Shown: positions 48,597 through 59,185 of the stretch, in pieces
Position numbering within the stretch: the stretch's first letter is position 1
How the letters are laid out: every line of letters begins with the position of its first letter
Assembly: GCF_020497125.1 (NCBI RefSeq)
Contig: NC_059080.1
Location: forward strand, 70,042,618-70,106,617
DNA length: 64,000 bases
From: Mauremys mutica
Lineage: Eukaryota > Chordata > Testudines > Geoemydidae
Direction: 5' to 3'
Notes under the pieces: generated by a model
Seen by the model: only the letters and a program-made list of their open reading frames with translations
Told to the model about the DNA's origin: nothing
Databases searched by the model: none
Made by a program: the position numbers and the translations under genes

Positions 48597-48850
48597 GGCT
48601 TGTCCACACTGACTTAGTGAGCAGCAAGCCAGGGCATGAACCTGCAGTGCACTAACTTGGCCATGCGGGCCCTGCTACCGTGCATTAGAAGTTCTATAGC
48701 ACACTTTAACATCCTGCTGTCAAAGCCAACTACAGAACCTTCAGTGTAGAGCAGCAGGGTCCACATGGCCAGTTCGTGTGTGGCAGGTTACAGCACTGTA
48801 GCTTTACACTTTGGCTTGTTGCACAGACTGACTGACCACGTAGACAAGCC
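48597..48850. mobile_element. Non-autonomous DNA transposon, 254 bp
   Basis: Starts GGCTTGTCCACACTGACTTA and ends GACCACGTAGACAAGCC (reverse complement GGCTTGTCTACGTGGTC): matching inverted termini. The interior has AGCAAGCCAGGG and TGCAGTGCACTAACTTGGCC. No clear target duplication. The GGCTTGTCTAC terminus also appears at the right edge of 50101-50324. Confidence 0.68.
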
Positions 48851-49699
48851 CAAAGTTGAAAGTAGACATGAAACTGCTCTCCGTTTATTCTCCTTCCTCA
48901 AACTGTTCCTTGTGTCACTGTCATTTGGCAACAACCTCTGCTCACCTTGAGCCAGTGGGTGAGCATGCTCCTAAAAGCGTGACATGGAGAAGTCCATCTT
49001 ATTTCACCCAGAACAACTGGTGAATCATATTAAAGATTATTGTATTCTGGAGGTGTCCTGATACCTGAAAAGCTAACAGGATTTTAGCTTAGTTTATTCT
49101 GGTTTTTTTTAAATCTACATTCATTGCATTTCTTAATTGTTACAAAGGTTCTCTCTAAACACTTCAGTAGGAGGACACTTGATGTTTATGACTATACAAG
49201 ATGAATCAGTATTTTAAAAACAGAAAAATAAAATGATAATGGAGATGATGTGTGTCAAAAATTAATGAATTGCTTAAAACCAGCCACAGGAAGCTGTTTA
49301 GCTATTTGAATCCATGCTCACAAACATCAGAGCAATGCAGGAAGGTATTTTGCATTCCACCTCTCAGTTCTCTGGGATATTGCCAGGAAAATTGTGCTAA
49401 TACACATATCATAGCGATAGCTGTTGCTGTGTAACTGACAACAGCTCAGATTAGACATGTCCCTGATAGACCTTAATTTACACATGCTTTTTCCCCTCAG
49501 ATACATCTTCCACTTGTAATATGGTTACATGCAGCTTCTTTTCTGGACAGGGATTGCCTCGTTTTCTGACAGAGCAGGCTATGCACACTGGGGAACAGGC
49601 TTCACCATCTTGCACAGTCCAACTGTACACCTAAGCACAGTCCCTCCCCAACGTTCATGAGAGATGAGCTAGCTCTGAGCCAGTCCCTCCTTACAGCAG
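48851..49699. other. Unrecognised noncoding DNA
   Basis: AT-rich in the middle; nothing recognised. Confidence 0.4.
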
Positions 49700-49940
49700 T
49701 ACCTAGACAGGCCTAAAGTCTCCATTGACTTGCTACAACCTCTCTCGTTGTTGCTCCCATAGCACTGGCTTCTTCCATGTCCATCCTTTCAATCTCACCA
49801 CTGCCAGTGCAAGAGCTTTCTCTTCTGCAGCTCCTAAAATGGAGAACAACCTTTCCATAACCCTACACCTCCTCCACTGCCCCATTGCTCCTCTCACATA
49901 TTTTCTCTCGTCTGCTTATTGATTAGCTGTATTGTTTACC
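49700..49940 (+). pseudogene. Possible L2-like LINE RT C-terminal fragment
   Basis: The + frame at 49725-49922 contains ARAFSSAAPKMENNL, resembling the RAFSVAAPRLWNSLP phrase near the C-terminus of L2/CR1-group reverse transcriptases. The rest is too diverged for support. This is a family resemblance by eye; a profile search would decide. Confidence 0.45.
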
Positions 49941-50100
49941 ACTCTAAAATGATATGCAAGAGTTTTTACGGAAGGTAGCATAAAAAAATAAAATTGTAGT
50001 GTTTCCTAATTTAAGATATATTGATCCAGACTACCCTTTGTTGTTACCTGAAATGCATTGTTCTCCACCATATAGTAGTCCGCAGTCCATCACATGACTT

Positions 50101-50324
50101 AGGCCAAGTCTACACTAGAAAACTAAATCAGCTTACTACATCATTCAGGGGTGTGAAAAATCCAAACCCTTGGAGGAGCATAGTTAATCTGACCTGGCCC
50201 CCAGAGTAGACCATGCTAGGTCTTCCATCGACCTACCTACCACTTCTCGGGGAGGTGGATTACTTAAGCCAATAGGAGAAGCACTGAAGTACTGCAGTGT
50301 TGCTGCTGTGCCGTAGACAAGCCC
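50101..50324 (+). mobile_element. Non-autonomous DNA transposon, about 224 bp
   Basis: AGGCCAAGTCTACACTAG at the left and CCGTAGACAAGCCC at the right are imperfect inverted termini. The interior TACATCATTCAGGGGTGTG, TTAATCTGACCTGGCCCCC and CTCGGGGAGGTGGATTA match, in reverse orientation, the copy at 54133-54395. Confidence 0.68.
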
Positions 50325-50944
50325 TAAGTCTAGAACAAAATCCTGCAGTAAAGAATAGATTTGTTGTGAACAACAGAATTGCAGAATAGTGGAATACATG
50401 GCGCCTTTCATATAAAATTCTCATAACAGAAATTAATTTAGAAATATAGTTTTTAGTAAATAGTAGTTACTCTAAAAACAATATTACACTTATTTTTGAA
50501 ACTCAAGTGTTTAAAAGCCAGGAAATTCAGAGTTAAGTTTTACAAACAATCCAATCTCTTATCATGCATCTCTCTGCTCCCTTTTACTTGAATCGTAAGG
50601 ACTGAATAAATAAGATATTAACTTTATATGCTTTCACATCACAGGCTACACAGAGTATAAAGAAAAGGTAACACTTTCTGTACACAAGTGTCAGTACATT
50701 TTTCAGCCAATTTGTTTTGCATGGATAGGATAAAGGTGCCAAAAGTGCCTGTTTCTGAAGGATGAGATGTTGGAGCCAATATAGGGAAGATGAGGTAGGG
50801 ATAGGTCCAAATCAAATACCCCAAGCCCAAATACAGGTTTAGATTGAGAGCAGAGCCGGTTGGAAAATATTTTCCATGCTGTACAAAATTTTGAGATTTC
50901 AAGGGAGGGTGAGGGCAAGAGAAAGGGGGAAGAAATTCTTCTAA
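50325..50944. other. Unrecognised noncoding DNA
   Basis: No gene; overlapping short - frames at 50639-50918 are unsupported. Confidence 0.4.
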
Positions 50945-51290
50945 ATTGAGATTAAAGCCAGATTATCAAAATTTTACACAAAACAAAATTCTGAAAACAA
51001 AAATTCATTTGGGGTCAATTGAAATGTTTTATTTAAAAAAATTGAAAATGTTTCATTTTTATTTCAATCCCTTTATTTTATTTTTCAGTATAGAGTTCAT
51101 TTTGAAACAAAATTAAAAAAAACCTTTTCAGTCTGAAGATGTCTAAATGGGTCATTTTGACATTTGAAAAATTGGAAAAAACCCACTATATTTCAGCAAA
51201 ATCTGTACAATTTCACAAAACTGTAGGTTTTGTTGAAGTGGCATTTTCTGGCAGAAAACTGTTCTGACAATTTTATGTCAGCCAGCTCTA
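50945..51290. repeat. AT-rich dispersed repeat copy
   Basis: TTTTACACAAAACAAAATTC, CATTTGGGGTCAATTG, AGTTCATTTTGAAAC and the end GTCAGCCAGCTCTAATT. It closely resembles 59186-59640 in phrase order (AAAATAATCATTTTGGGTCA, TTTCAAAATGGCC). Confidence 0.5.
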
Positions 51291-51639
51291 ATTTGCAGAT
51301 GAACCTCTCTCTACAAAAGAACAAATGCAAACAACCCTAATATTGCAGAATTTCTTATTCACATCAAGGTTTCAAATCCACCAACCTTCAAAATGTTCAG
51401 ATCTTGGCGTTTGGGTCCAGGCCCTTTTCTCAGAGATACCATGGGATTTATGGTCCACATATGATGAAAAATAATTGGTTTCTCGGGCTCATAGTGGAAG
51501 AAGTAGAGGGGTTGGAATCCAAAGTTCACAAAAAACTCCTTCCTGATAATGCTAAAGAGAAAAAAGTTGATAGTCGGAGGAAGCCCAACTCATTCAAATG
51601 TATACCACAAGGAGATCTTTAGAGAGATTACAGTCACTG

Positions 51640-51714
51640 AGGGTGAAATCTTGGCCCTGCTGAAGTCAATAACAAAGCTCCAAGTGATTTCAATAGAGCT
51701 GCAATTTCACCTTA
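51640..51714. repeat. Palindromic MITE-like repeat
   Basis: GGGTGAAATCTTGGCCC at the left and CTGCAATTTCACC at the right pair, with GCTGAAGTCAATAAC and GATTTCAATAGAG inside. It lies immediately left of the PLE insertion at 51735. The stretch 51291-51639 holds nothing recognised. Confidence 0.6.
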
Positions 51715-51734
51715 AATCAGTTCATAATATTTTG

Positions 51735-51916
51735 TGGCACCTTATAGACTAACAGACGTTTTGCAGCATGAGCTTTCGTGGGTGAATACCCACTTCTTCG
51801 GATGCAAGACTTGCCCACGAAAGCTCATGCTGCAAAACGTCTGTTAGTCTATAAGGTGCCACAGGATTCTTTGCTGCTTTTACAGATCCAGACTAACACG
51901 GCTACCCCTCTGATAC
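51735..51916 (+). mobile_element. Penelope-like 3' end with inverted 5' arm, 14-bp TSD
   Basis: A perfect 14-bp target duplication, TTCATAATATTTTG, at 51721-51734 and 51917-51930. The right side is the PLE 3' end (GGCTACCCCTCTGATAC). The left 48 bp (51735-51782) are an exact reverse complement of 51814-51861, separated by 31 nt. Because the duplication encloses both parts, the inverted arm arose in the same insertion. Confidence 0.93.
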
Positions 51917-51930
51917 TTCATAATATTTTG

Positions 51931-52636
51931 ACAGCAAAGATTTAATTAAGCACCAGAGACCAATAAGATTTGTTTTTTCTTATAACGACATTCCTGTGTA
52001 ACAAGTGTGTGTGTGTACACACACATATTATATATATATATTTATACACGTGGTTTATCATCACCTGTCCTTTTTACTTAACCCATGGTTTAAGTGATAG
52101 ATATTAGAATTAAATTTGTGCTAATTCTGCTGATCTCTACTGTGTTTTGAGTTAGAAATGGGAAGTGGACTGAGCCTGATTGCTTCTTTGAGCAACATGC
52201 TATTAAATCTAATATAGAGGACTTAGGAAGACAGCACTTAGCCCTAAATAACTTATACTGACAAAACAGGCAAATGGCAACAACACCAACACATTGAATT
52301 TACCCTCAAGAGATAAATCAACATTCTTGCTACCATCATGCTTTTGCTAGAAGGAGACGGTTATGACCTACTAAGGCACCAGCACCAAAAACTCTCGCCA
52401 TGTTATCTTTACCTAAAAGAAAATGCCAGCATCCTTCAGCTGTTCACATATGCAGATAGTTGGCAAACAGTAATGTACTTAGCTTTAGTACCATGGATGG
52501 TAGTTCACAGTCAGCATTATAAAGTTTGTTTTGCCCCTTTCTGAGGAAAAAACAAACCAGATAGTTTTGTTTTTAAATAAACAGCTATTGAACAATTAAT
52601 TTGGAATGGAAGAAATTAAACTTCCTCCTGCAGCAG
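51931..52636. other. Unrecognised noncoding DNA with GT/AT microsatellite
   Basis: A GT-AC-AT run at 52005-52042. No gene. Confidence 0.5.
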
Positions 52637-52734
52637 AACAGATCACGTTGTCCAGTGGGTAGAACAGAAGACTGAGTTAGGACTTTTAAGTTCTGCTCCC
52701 AGCTCTGCTACAGACTTGGGCAAGTCACTTAGGA
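52637..52734 (+). repeat. MIR-like SINE head
   Basis: TTGTCCAGTGGGTAGAACAG (A-box-like), AAGTTCTGCTCCCAGC (B-box-like) and GACTTGGGCAAGTCACTTAG occur in the order of a tRNA-derived MIR-type SINE. It stops at the point where the palindromic repeat begins, which may have replaced its 3' half. Confidence 0.7.
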
Positions 52735-52802
52735 CTTGATCCTGCACCACTTACGTCAATAGGAGCTTTGTCATTTACATCAATGAGCAAAAGATCAGTC
52801 CC
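52732..52802. repeat. Palindromic MITE-like repeat
   Basis: GACTTGATCCTGCACCACTT and CAATGAGCAAAAGATCAG with TACGTCAATAGGAGC between. Diverged copy of the GATCCTGCA-type family. Confidence 0.5.
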
Positions 52803-54132
52803 CCCAGCCTCAAACTGACCATTCCCCACAAATAACCACCTGGCGGGGGGTACGAAGCCAGGAAATACAGAGGTGAATTGTGTACAATGTCTTGAAAAGC
52901 TGCCTATAGGGGAATGGTTTGTTGGGCTTTAGGGGGAGGATGCAGCCTCACAATCCCCATAGATCCAGGGTGGGGGAGTGGGGACAATCTACAGCACCTA
53001 TCAAATGGACATCTAAGCACTGAGCCAAAGAGAAGAGCCCCCTAGCTGGGCTCTCCATGCAGATCCTTTACCCTACACCACTGCTGCTACTTTCTCCAGA
53101 TTCCATGGCTCCTGCAGGAGCCACTCTGCCATAGAGGCATCACTCCACACTTGTGCAAAGCTTTCCTATGGGTTTTGAAAACACAGCATAAAAATACATT
53201 ATTTCTATCCATTTTTATAACTAGAGAAAGGAGGACACACAACTATAACAGAGAAAGATGCACCGTGTGAGCAGAGGGCAAGTGTGACAGGCCTTAAGTC
53301 AGCCAGGATTCCTCCATGATTTATGTTACAAGCCAGAGCACCTAACACTGGAGCCCCACACCACAGAGCTGGAGTCTGATGGTCACTGAACACTGACTTT
53401 TGCCAATGAATTCTAGTTATAGAAACACCTGTGATAAATGGGTAAAATGCCCAGGTGCTCTATAGCTTTTCACATGTCGCATTTTTGAACACAAGGTGGG
53501 TTGTCTAACAGCCTCCCACTAGTTTGCAATAGAAACTACTTAGGGACGCTGGTTCTAAGTTTTTCAAACAATTTTCTTTTTTTTTTCCTCCTTTTTTTGC
53601 AGGGAAAACAAAGACTGACTTTCTGTTTCCCTGTCAACATATATTTATTTCCTTTTGCTTTTCTGTGTTACACAGTGAAGTACAACCATGGTCACAGAAA
53701 TAACCATGTAAAAATGGCACCTTTATTCAAATACCCCTGCTTCCTGTGTGTTTGAGTCAGAGCTGCCAAAAAAAAAAAATGGAGAGATGGCCAATTCTCT
53801 CCTCACACCAACAAGATGGCCAGCTCTGGTCTAATGACAGAGTCTTTGGTGACTGTATAAAGGGCAGAGTGCATCACCACTTAGCTTCCAGTTGGTTTTG
53901 CAATGTGGGAAGGGCTATTGTTAGTTCAAAGCAGATGTGGCGCATTCACCTGGTTTGTGGTGAATGTAGATCTCTGCAGCACTGCCCAGTCACTGTGGCC
54001 ATCTGTGGACAGGTGGGATAGGACTGTAGTGCCCTTGGTAGCTATCTGTTTTTCCTACCTGATTCATTGGATTTGCATGAAGTGAGGATATTTGAAAAGC
54101 AGATCTAAAATTAATACTTCTATACCAGATGC
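52803..54132. other. Unrecognised noncoding DNA
   Basis: T-rich run at about 53575-53600 and an A run at 53769-53780. Frames at 53501-54085 have no family. No gene. Confidence 0.4.
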
Positions 54133-54395
54133 TATGCGTATGGCTATACTACAACAAGTACTGCAGCTGTGCTGTGGTAGCACAGATGCTTCCTACAGCA
54201 ATGGAAGGGGTTACCCCCCGTCTGTTGTAAATTCACCTCTCCAAGAGATGGTAGCGAGACTGACAGAAGAATTCTTCCTTCGACCTAGCTGCATCTACAG
54301 TGGGGGTTAGATCAACCTAACTGTCACACAGGGGGAGAAATTTTCCACAGTGCTGAGTGATGTAGCTAGGTTGACCTAGATTTTAGCCATAGGCC
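54133..54395 (-). mobile_element. Non-autonomous DNA transposon, same family as 50101
   Basis: Read on the - strand: CTAGCTACATCACTCAGCAC, TTAGGTTGATCTAACCCCC, GCTAGGTCGAAGGAAGAATT and CTCTTGGAGAGGTGAATTTA. These follow the same order as 50101-50324. The ends TATGGCTATACTAC and CTAGATTTTAGCCATA are roughly inverted. Confidence 0.65.
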
Positions 54396-55529
54396 CAGCC
54401 TACAAGAAGCCAGAAATGGGACCAATGGATGTACTCTTCACCACAATCAATAGTAAGAGCCATCACAAAGAAACAGTGCAATGACGAAGAAAATCTAACA
54501 TGAAGAGGCAAAGGCACAAAGCTAATTTTGGACATTCCAGCTATCTTCACTTCAGCCACAACCTCCTTGTGCAAAACTCATCTTCTGTGATTTGCAGCGG
54601 TTGTGAGTAAAAATAGGGGGTTTTGTGTGTCAGTTTTCCATTTTCACTCACAACCCTCATCACAGGGAAGGCCAAATCTAAGAGCAAGATGTACCCAAAG
54701 CCATTGAGTTTTCATGGTTTCAGAAGGAAGCCATGTGGCAATCAGCCGGTTTGCATTCCTGCCACCTGAAGTCACAAATCCAAAGCACCCTACACCCAGT
54801 ACAGGTTCACTCAACAACTCAGCCTCAGGCTGATCAAAAAGTTTGTGAACCTTGGCAAGCCTTGGAAACCTGGCTCACTCTTCAGGTCTGTAACAAAAGG
54901 CAATCCAGGCACATTTCACCTGGTTTCAGGGTTGATTTCATCACTGTGCACCACAAGGTCAGATGAGAAAGTTTGATTCTGAGGAAATATTTGATGGTTC
55001 TGTGATTCAAGTATTTTTATTCTTAGACACAGACCTATCATATTTTTAGATTATGAGATTTTACAAGTTGTCTTAAGAGAGGTTTTCGAATGGGTGTATC
55101 TCTCTAGTAAAGAGACTGTGAAAGGGGAACTTATGTACATATGAGAAGATACAGAAACCAGGAATGTTAAATATGAGAGGATACAGAAACATTACTGTTC
55201 ACAGGAACTGAATACAACTAGACTAAGAATCTTTTTAAATATTAGCAAGGTGCTACACTGTGCTTCCATTTTTTGGAATGAATGCATTTATGAGGATAAT
55301 TTCATAAGATAGTTCCAGCTCTCTGATCCCTCACTGACAAGTAGCAAAAGAAACCCACAATATCCACTGTTGTAGCTCATTCAGCTTCTCTCTCTTCACT
55401 AAAGGAATCTTTCTCAGCCAGGTTTCACATCACTGCTGAAGGGTTCCCATTCTAGATGCCTAAAATTACATCTAACCTGTAATTAAATGCAGAACTTCAG
55501 GGTTCAATTTCACTGCCAATTCTATGGTA
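54396..55529. other. Unrecognised noncoding DNA
   Basis: A small direct repeat of TATGAGA(A/G)GATACAGAAAC at about 55140-55190. No gene. Confidence 0.45.
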
Positions 55530-55541
55530 TTCATGGGTACA

Positions 55542-55757
55542 AAACAACAAAGAGTCCTGCGGCACCTTACAGACTAACAGATGTATTGGAGCATAAGCTT
55601 TCGTGGGTGAATACCCACTTCGTCAGATGCATGTCAGATGAAGTGGGTATTCACCCACAAAAGCTTATGCTCCAATACATCTGTCAATCTATAAGGTGCC
55701 ACAGGACTCTTTGTTGCTTTTTACAGATCCAGACTAACATGGCTACCCCTCTGATAC
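55542..55757 (+). mobile_element. Penelope-like 3' end with long inverted 5' arm, 12-bp TSD
   Basis: TTCATGGGTACA at 55530-55541 and TTGATGGGTACA at 55758-55769 (11 of 12). The 3' end GGCTACCCCTCTGATAC is on the right. The left arm (55542-55632, from AACAACAAAGAGTCCTG) is an imperfect reverse complement of 55635-55721, so almost the whole insert folds into a hairpin of about 85 bp. The 134-codon + frame here is an artefact. Confidence 0.92.
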
Positions 55758-55769
55758 TTGATGGGTACA

Positions 55770-57369
55770 GAAGTTCTCTCTCCTTCTTCGTCATTCCCCT
55801 GTTTAGGGTCAGCAACTTTTATAGTCTTCTTCTAAAACTCTTGTGTGTATGCCAGGCTGTCATGCAGACTGATCTCTCTGAGGTCCACTGATATTTGGTC
55901 CATGTACCAGTCTTTGGGATCCTCCTGGGTGATCTTCCATCCATGCTCACTGAAAGCCATCCTACTGATATAACTCCAGTCTCTGCTGGACACACCCCCT
56001 ACCAATGTAGCCTAGCTTCCCTCAACTTGTCTTCAATTGGAGCAACCTGCATTAGATCCCTTACAATCTCATTTCAGATCACGGAGCATCCAACCATTTG
56101 ACAATCTCAACATCTTCATTTCCATGGTGGAGAGCATACTGATCTCCGTTCTTGTTGCTAGCCTCTGGTCTGTACATTACAATGGGTCGAATTACAGGTT
56201 TCTACACCTCTATCTTTTAACTTCATCGGCATCTTTTTGTTGCAGAGGACTGGGGTTAGGTCCCACCATTTGTGCCAGGCAGTTTTAGTACCATGCCAGG
56301 AATCACTCAGGAGAGTACCATCACCAGCAATCATTGGTCCTTGGTAATTAAATTCCTTTACTGTAAGCTCTCAGAAATTAACAAAAAAACCAGCTAAATT
56401 TAAAACTGATAAAAATATTTTCACTGTGTCCAATCTTGAGGTTACTCAGAAAGTCGAGTTAAGGCCTAAAGCTGTGAAAATACTGTTTCTGCTATGAGGA
56501 GCACTAACGAATCCACAGAGGGACTACCGCACATTCTCAGCACATTGCAAAACTTACTTCCATGGTGGCTTGCAGCAGATAAACGTGGAAGGAAGGACAG
56601 TAGATGTGATACACACAAAAGGAGCATGTGGTCGGTGAGTCCACACTACTTACATCCATATAGTCAAAACCTCATGCCGGGGAGAGCAGCGAGCCATGTG
56701 CCCCATAGCCAGCAGTAGTAACCATGGACCAATTATACAAATGCTAAAGCTCACGAAGGCTGAAGATTACTTTCCTCAGTTCCTGCTGTGAGCACAGCTC
56801 AGCCCAGCTTGCTGACTGAGGATCATTTTGATCATTTTAGGGAGATGTCGGGTGGGGGCTTGATAAGCAGTGTTGGTAGTTTGTCCTTACTGTACAGCAA
56901 ATGAAAGTGTTTATTGCTTCTGTGCGGCTCACATTCAAATAAATAAAATAATTCACATTAAGTATGTTATGTGTTCAGAAGGTAACATGGCTTTTAGCAA
57001 TATTGGCTCGGTGTAAGAGAAACCCCAGAGAGCTCTTAGCAGATTCCTTGTCAGATTATTGAAAGGGAAATGAAAAAAAGTCTTCCCTCTACTTTGAATC
57101 TATACTAAATTCATCATCCAGGTACTGCCATCACCATGACAGAGCAACAAAAATCTCTTGTAAATGGGAAAATCTCCTTGTGCTAACTCAGGGCCAGCCC
57201 TTGGAGCCCTAAGCCCCCAGCCTCTCCTGCACACACACACCTGATTTGCGGGGGTCAGTACAAAGAGATGAGTTGAGATTTCCTTTTTTAGGAACAAAGT
57301 CAGTTTCTGTCTCAAAGACAAAGTGGGTGAGACAATTTCTTCTTCTTTTTTTTTTTTAATATATAAACT
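55770..57369. other. Unrecognised noncoding DNA
   Basis: A T run at 57348-57358 precedes the next PLE. Short frames at 55895-56288 and 56494-56718 have no family. No gene. Confidence 0.4.
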
Positions 57370-57555
57370 AGACCCACTTCTGTTGGCGAGAGAGACAAGC
57401 TTTCAAGCTTACACAGAGCCAGACCTGAAGCAGAGCTCTGTGTATGCCGGAAAGCCTGTCCCTCTCACGAACAGAAATTGGTCCAATGAAAATTATTACC
57501 TCACTCACCTTGTCTCTACTATCCTGGGACCAACATGGCTATAGCAACACTGCAT
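57370..57555 (+). mobile_element. Penelope-like 3' end of another subfamily, inverted 5' arm
   Basis: GACCTGAAGCAGAGCTCTGT, TTGGTCCAATGAAAATTATT, ACCTCACTCACCTTGTCTCT and CCTGGGACCAACATGGCTA give the 3' end of a second PLE subfamily. The 50 bp at 57370-57419 are an imperfect reverse complement of 57435-57484 (15-nt spacer). No clean target duplication; ATATAA occurs on both sides. Confidence 0.8.
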
Positions 57556-57811
57556 ATAATTTCTGTCTGGGCATTCCTGTTGCCCCATCTGCCTAGCATC
57601 TGGCAGCCTTTCTGCTGCAAGATGTGTATACTACTTGCTGGTGCTGGAAGTTTGCCAGTGTAGTGATTTTCCCCTAAAGATAATGGATTATTTTTGCTGC
57701 CCCCTCTGGGATTTATGACATGCAAGACAACAGATCCATTGATTTGGGGGAAGGAAGTGTAGGGAGAACGTAATTGGTGTTTTAAGAGAAACTTCAGGGC
57801 AGGAAAGGTAG

Positions 57812-58018
57812 TTTGGTCCAGGGAATAAGGCATTGGACTGAGCCTGTTTTTTCATTCTCAGTTTTCCTATTAACTCCCTCAATAACCAAGAACAATAAGC
57901 TTCTCTGTCTTCATTTTTCTGTCTGTAAAATAGGGATAAGAAGATTGTAAAGTGATTTGGGAGCTACACATGAGGAGTGCTACACATGAGGAGTGCTATA
58001 TAAGTGGCAAAGTATTAT
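57812..58018 (+). repeat. MIR-like SINE with duplicated tail segment
   Basis: The head GGTCCAGGGAATAAGGCATT and GGACTGAGCC, the core TCTGTCTGTAAAATAGGGAT, and the tail GTAAAGTGATTTGGGAGCT and GTGCTATATAAGTGGCAAAG follow SINE order. A 16-bp unit, TACACATGAGGAGTGC, is perfectly duplicated at 57965-57980 and 57981-57996. Confidence 0.78.
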
Positions 58019-59185
58019 AAATGCTTCTTACCTTGCAGTGAAGTAATATATCAAAATATTGTTCTGTTATGGAAAAAGAATTGCTGTCCCGGATAGATCA
58101 ACGGTCCATCAATTTTAGTCTCTGACTGCAGCCAGTATCAGGTGTTTAAGTACAAGGATTCTTGTAGGTTACTCCACAATTGCCTGCTACAAGTAGGGAA
58201 AATTCCTTCGTAAACTCCATCAATTATCCCCTGAAGCATGAGGATTTACATCCCTTTTGTTTTTAATCCTACCTAATAGAATTCTTGATTTCCCCATTAT
58301 CCTTATAAATATTTAACCCTTTTCTGAATCCTGCTAAGCTCAATTTGCCATCTCTTCACAATTTTCATTACATAAATCTATATGTAAATACATTCCTAGA
58401 AACATAACAAAAACAAATGTTAAATAATATCAAGGGGCCAGTTTTCAGTACCATGTGTGGCAAATTATTAATTGGAATGACACTTAAATCCACTATGTGT
58501 TTCATGGAAAATGTAGCAAGTCTTGTCACTGATGTATTATAATCTAAATTCCCTTAAAAAAATGTGTTCCCTTAAACATCAGTGAGTTAAACAGAGCCAG
58601 GATTCAGAATGTAGACGCCATGCATCAAACTTTACAAAAGTAATCTTGGATATTTTTGAACAAGTATAGGCTGGCTTCATATCTGTGATTGTATCATCCA
58701 GCTTCTCAGCACAATTTCATAACCCTGTCAGGACACAGATGGAATTCTGTTCCCCGTCAGACCAGTAACTCAGCAATTTCATGGAGAGTAATATAGGAGC
58801 CTGACATGGAATTCAGTGAGAGACCCAACATTCACATGGAAAGCAGAGAAAATGTCTCCTGCATCCCCTCTCAGTGGCCCCTTGACAGGAAGGCAATGCA
58901 CAGCTGAAGTTTCCTGCTTGCCACAGTGCTGTTGGAAACAGCATAGAGGCCAGGAGACACAGCATTAGCTGATCAGATTAACTTTCCTTGCTACTCTTAG
59001 ACGCTGAATAAGAAAGATTTGTTTGTAAAGGGTAAGCACAGATCTGTCCCTCATTGTGACAATGAAAGGACATCGGTAATGTAATGAGATTTAGCATGTC
59101 TATGTTTAGCATGTAACTAGCAAATGAAGCTGCTTGTATAGGGGGTTTAACACCTGACTTGAGCGGTGCTAATAGCTGGTTTTTC
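58019..59185. other. Unrecognised noncoding DNA
   Basis: No gene or confident repeat. Confidence 0.4.

Noticed and set aside
51735..51916. Reading the palindromic TATCAGAGGGGTAGCC repeat as a MITE
   Set aside because: The ends are not symmetrical, the target duplications are 12-14 bp and variable, and longer copies run into PLE coding sequence, so it is a PLE 3' end with an inverted arm.
52637..52734. A functional tRNA gene from the A- and B-box-like words
   Set aside because: The boxes are degenerate, no cloverleaf can be drawn, and the downstream core is SINE.
55487..55891. 134-codon + frame
   Set aside because: Runs through the PLE hairpin insertion and both flanks; it joins unrelated DNA and has no family resemblance.
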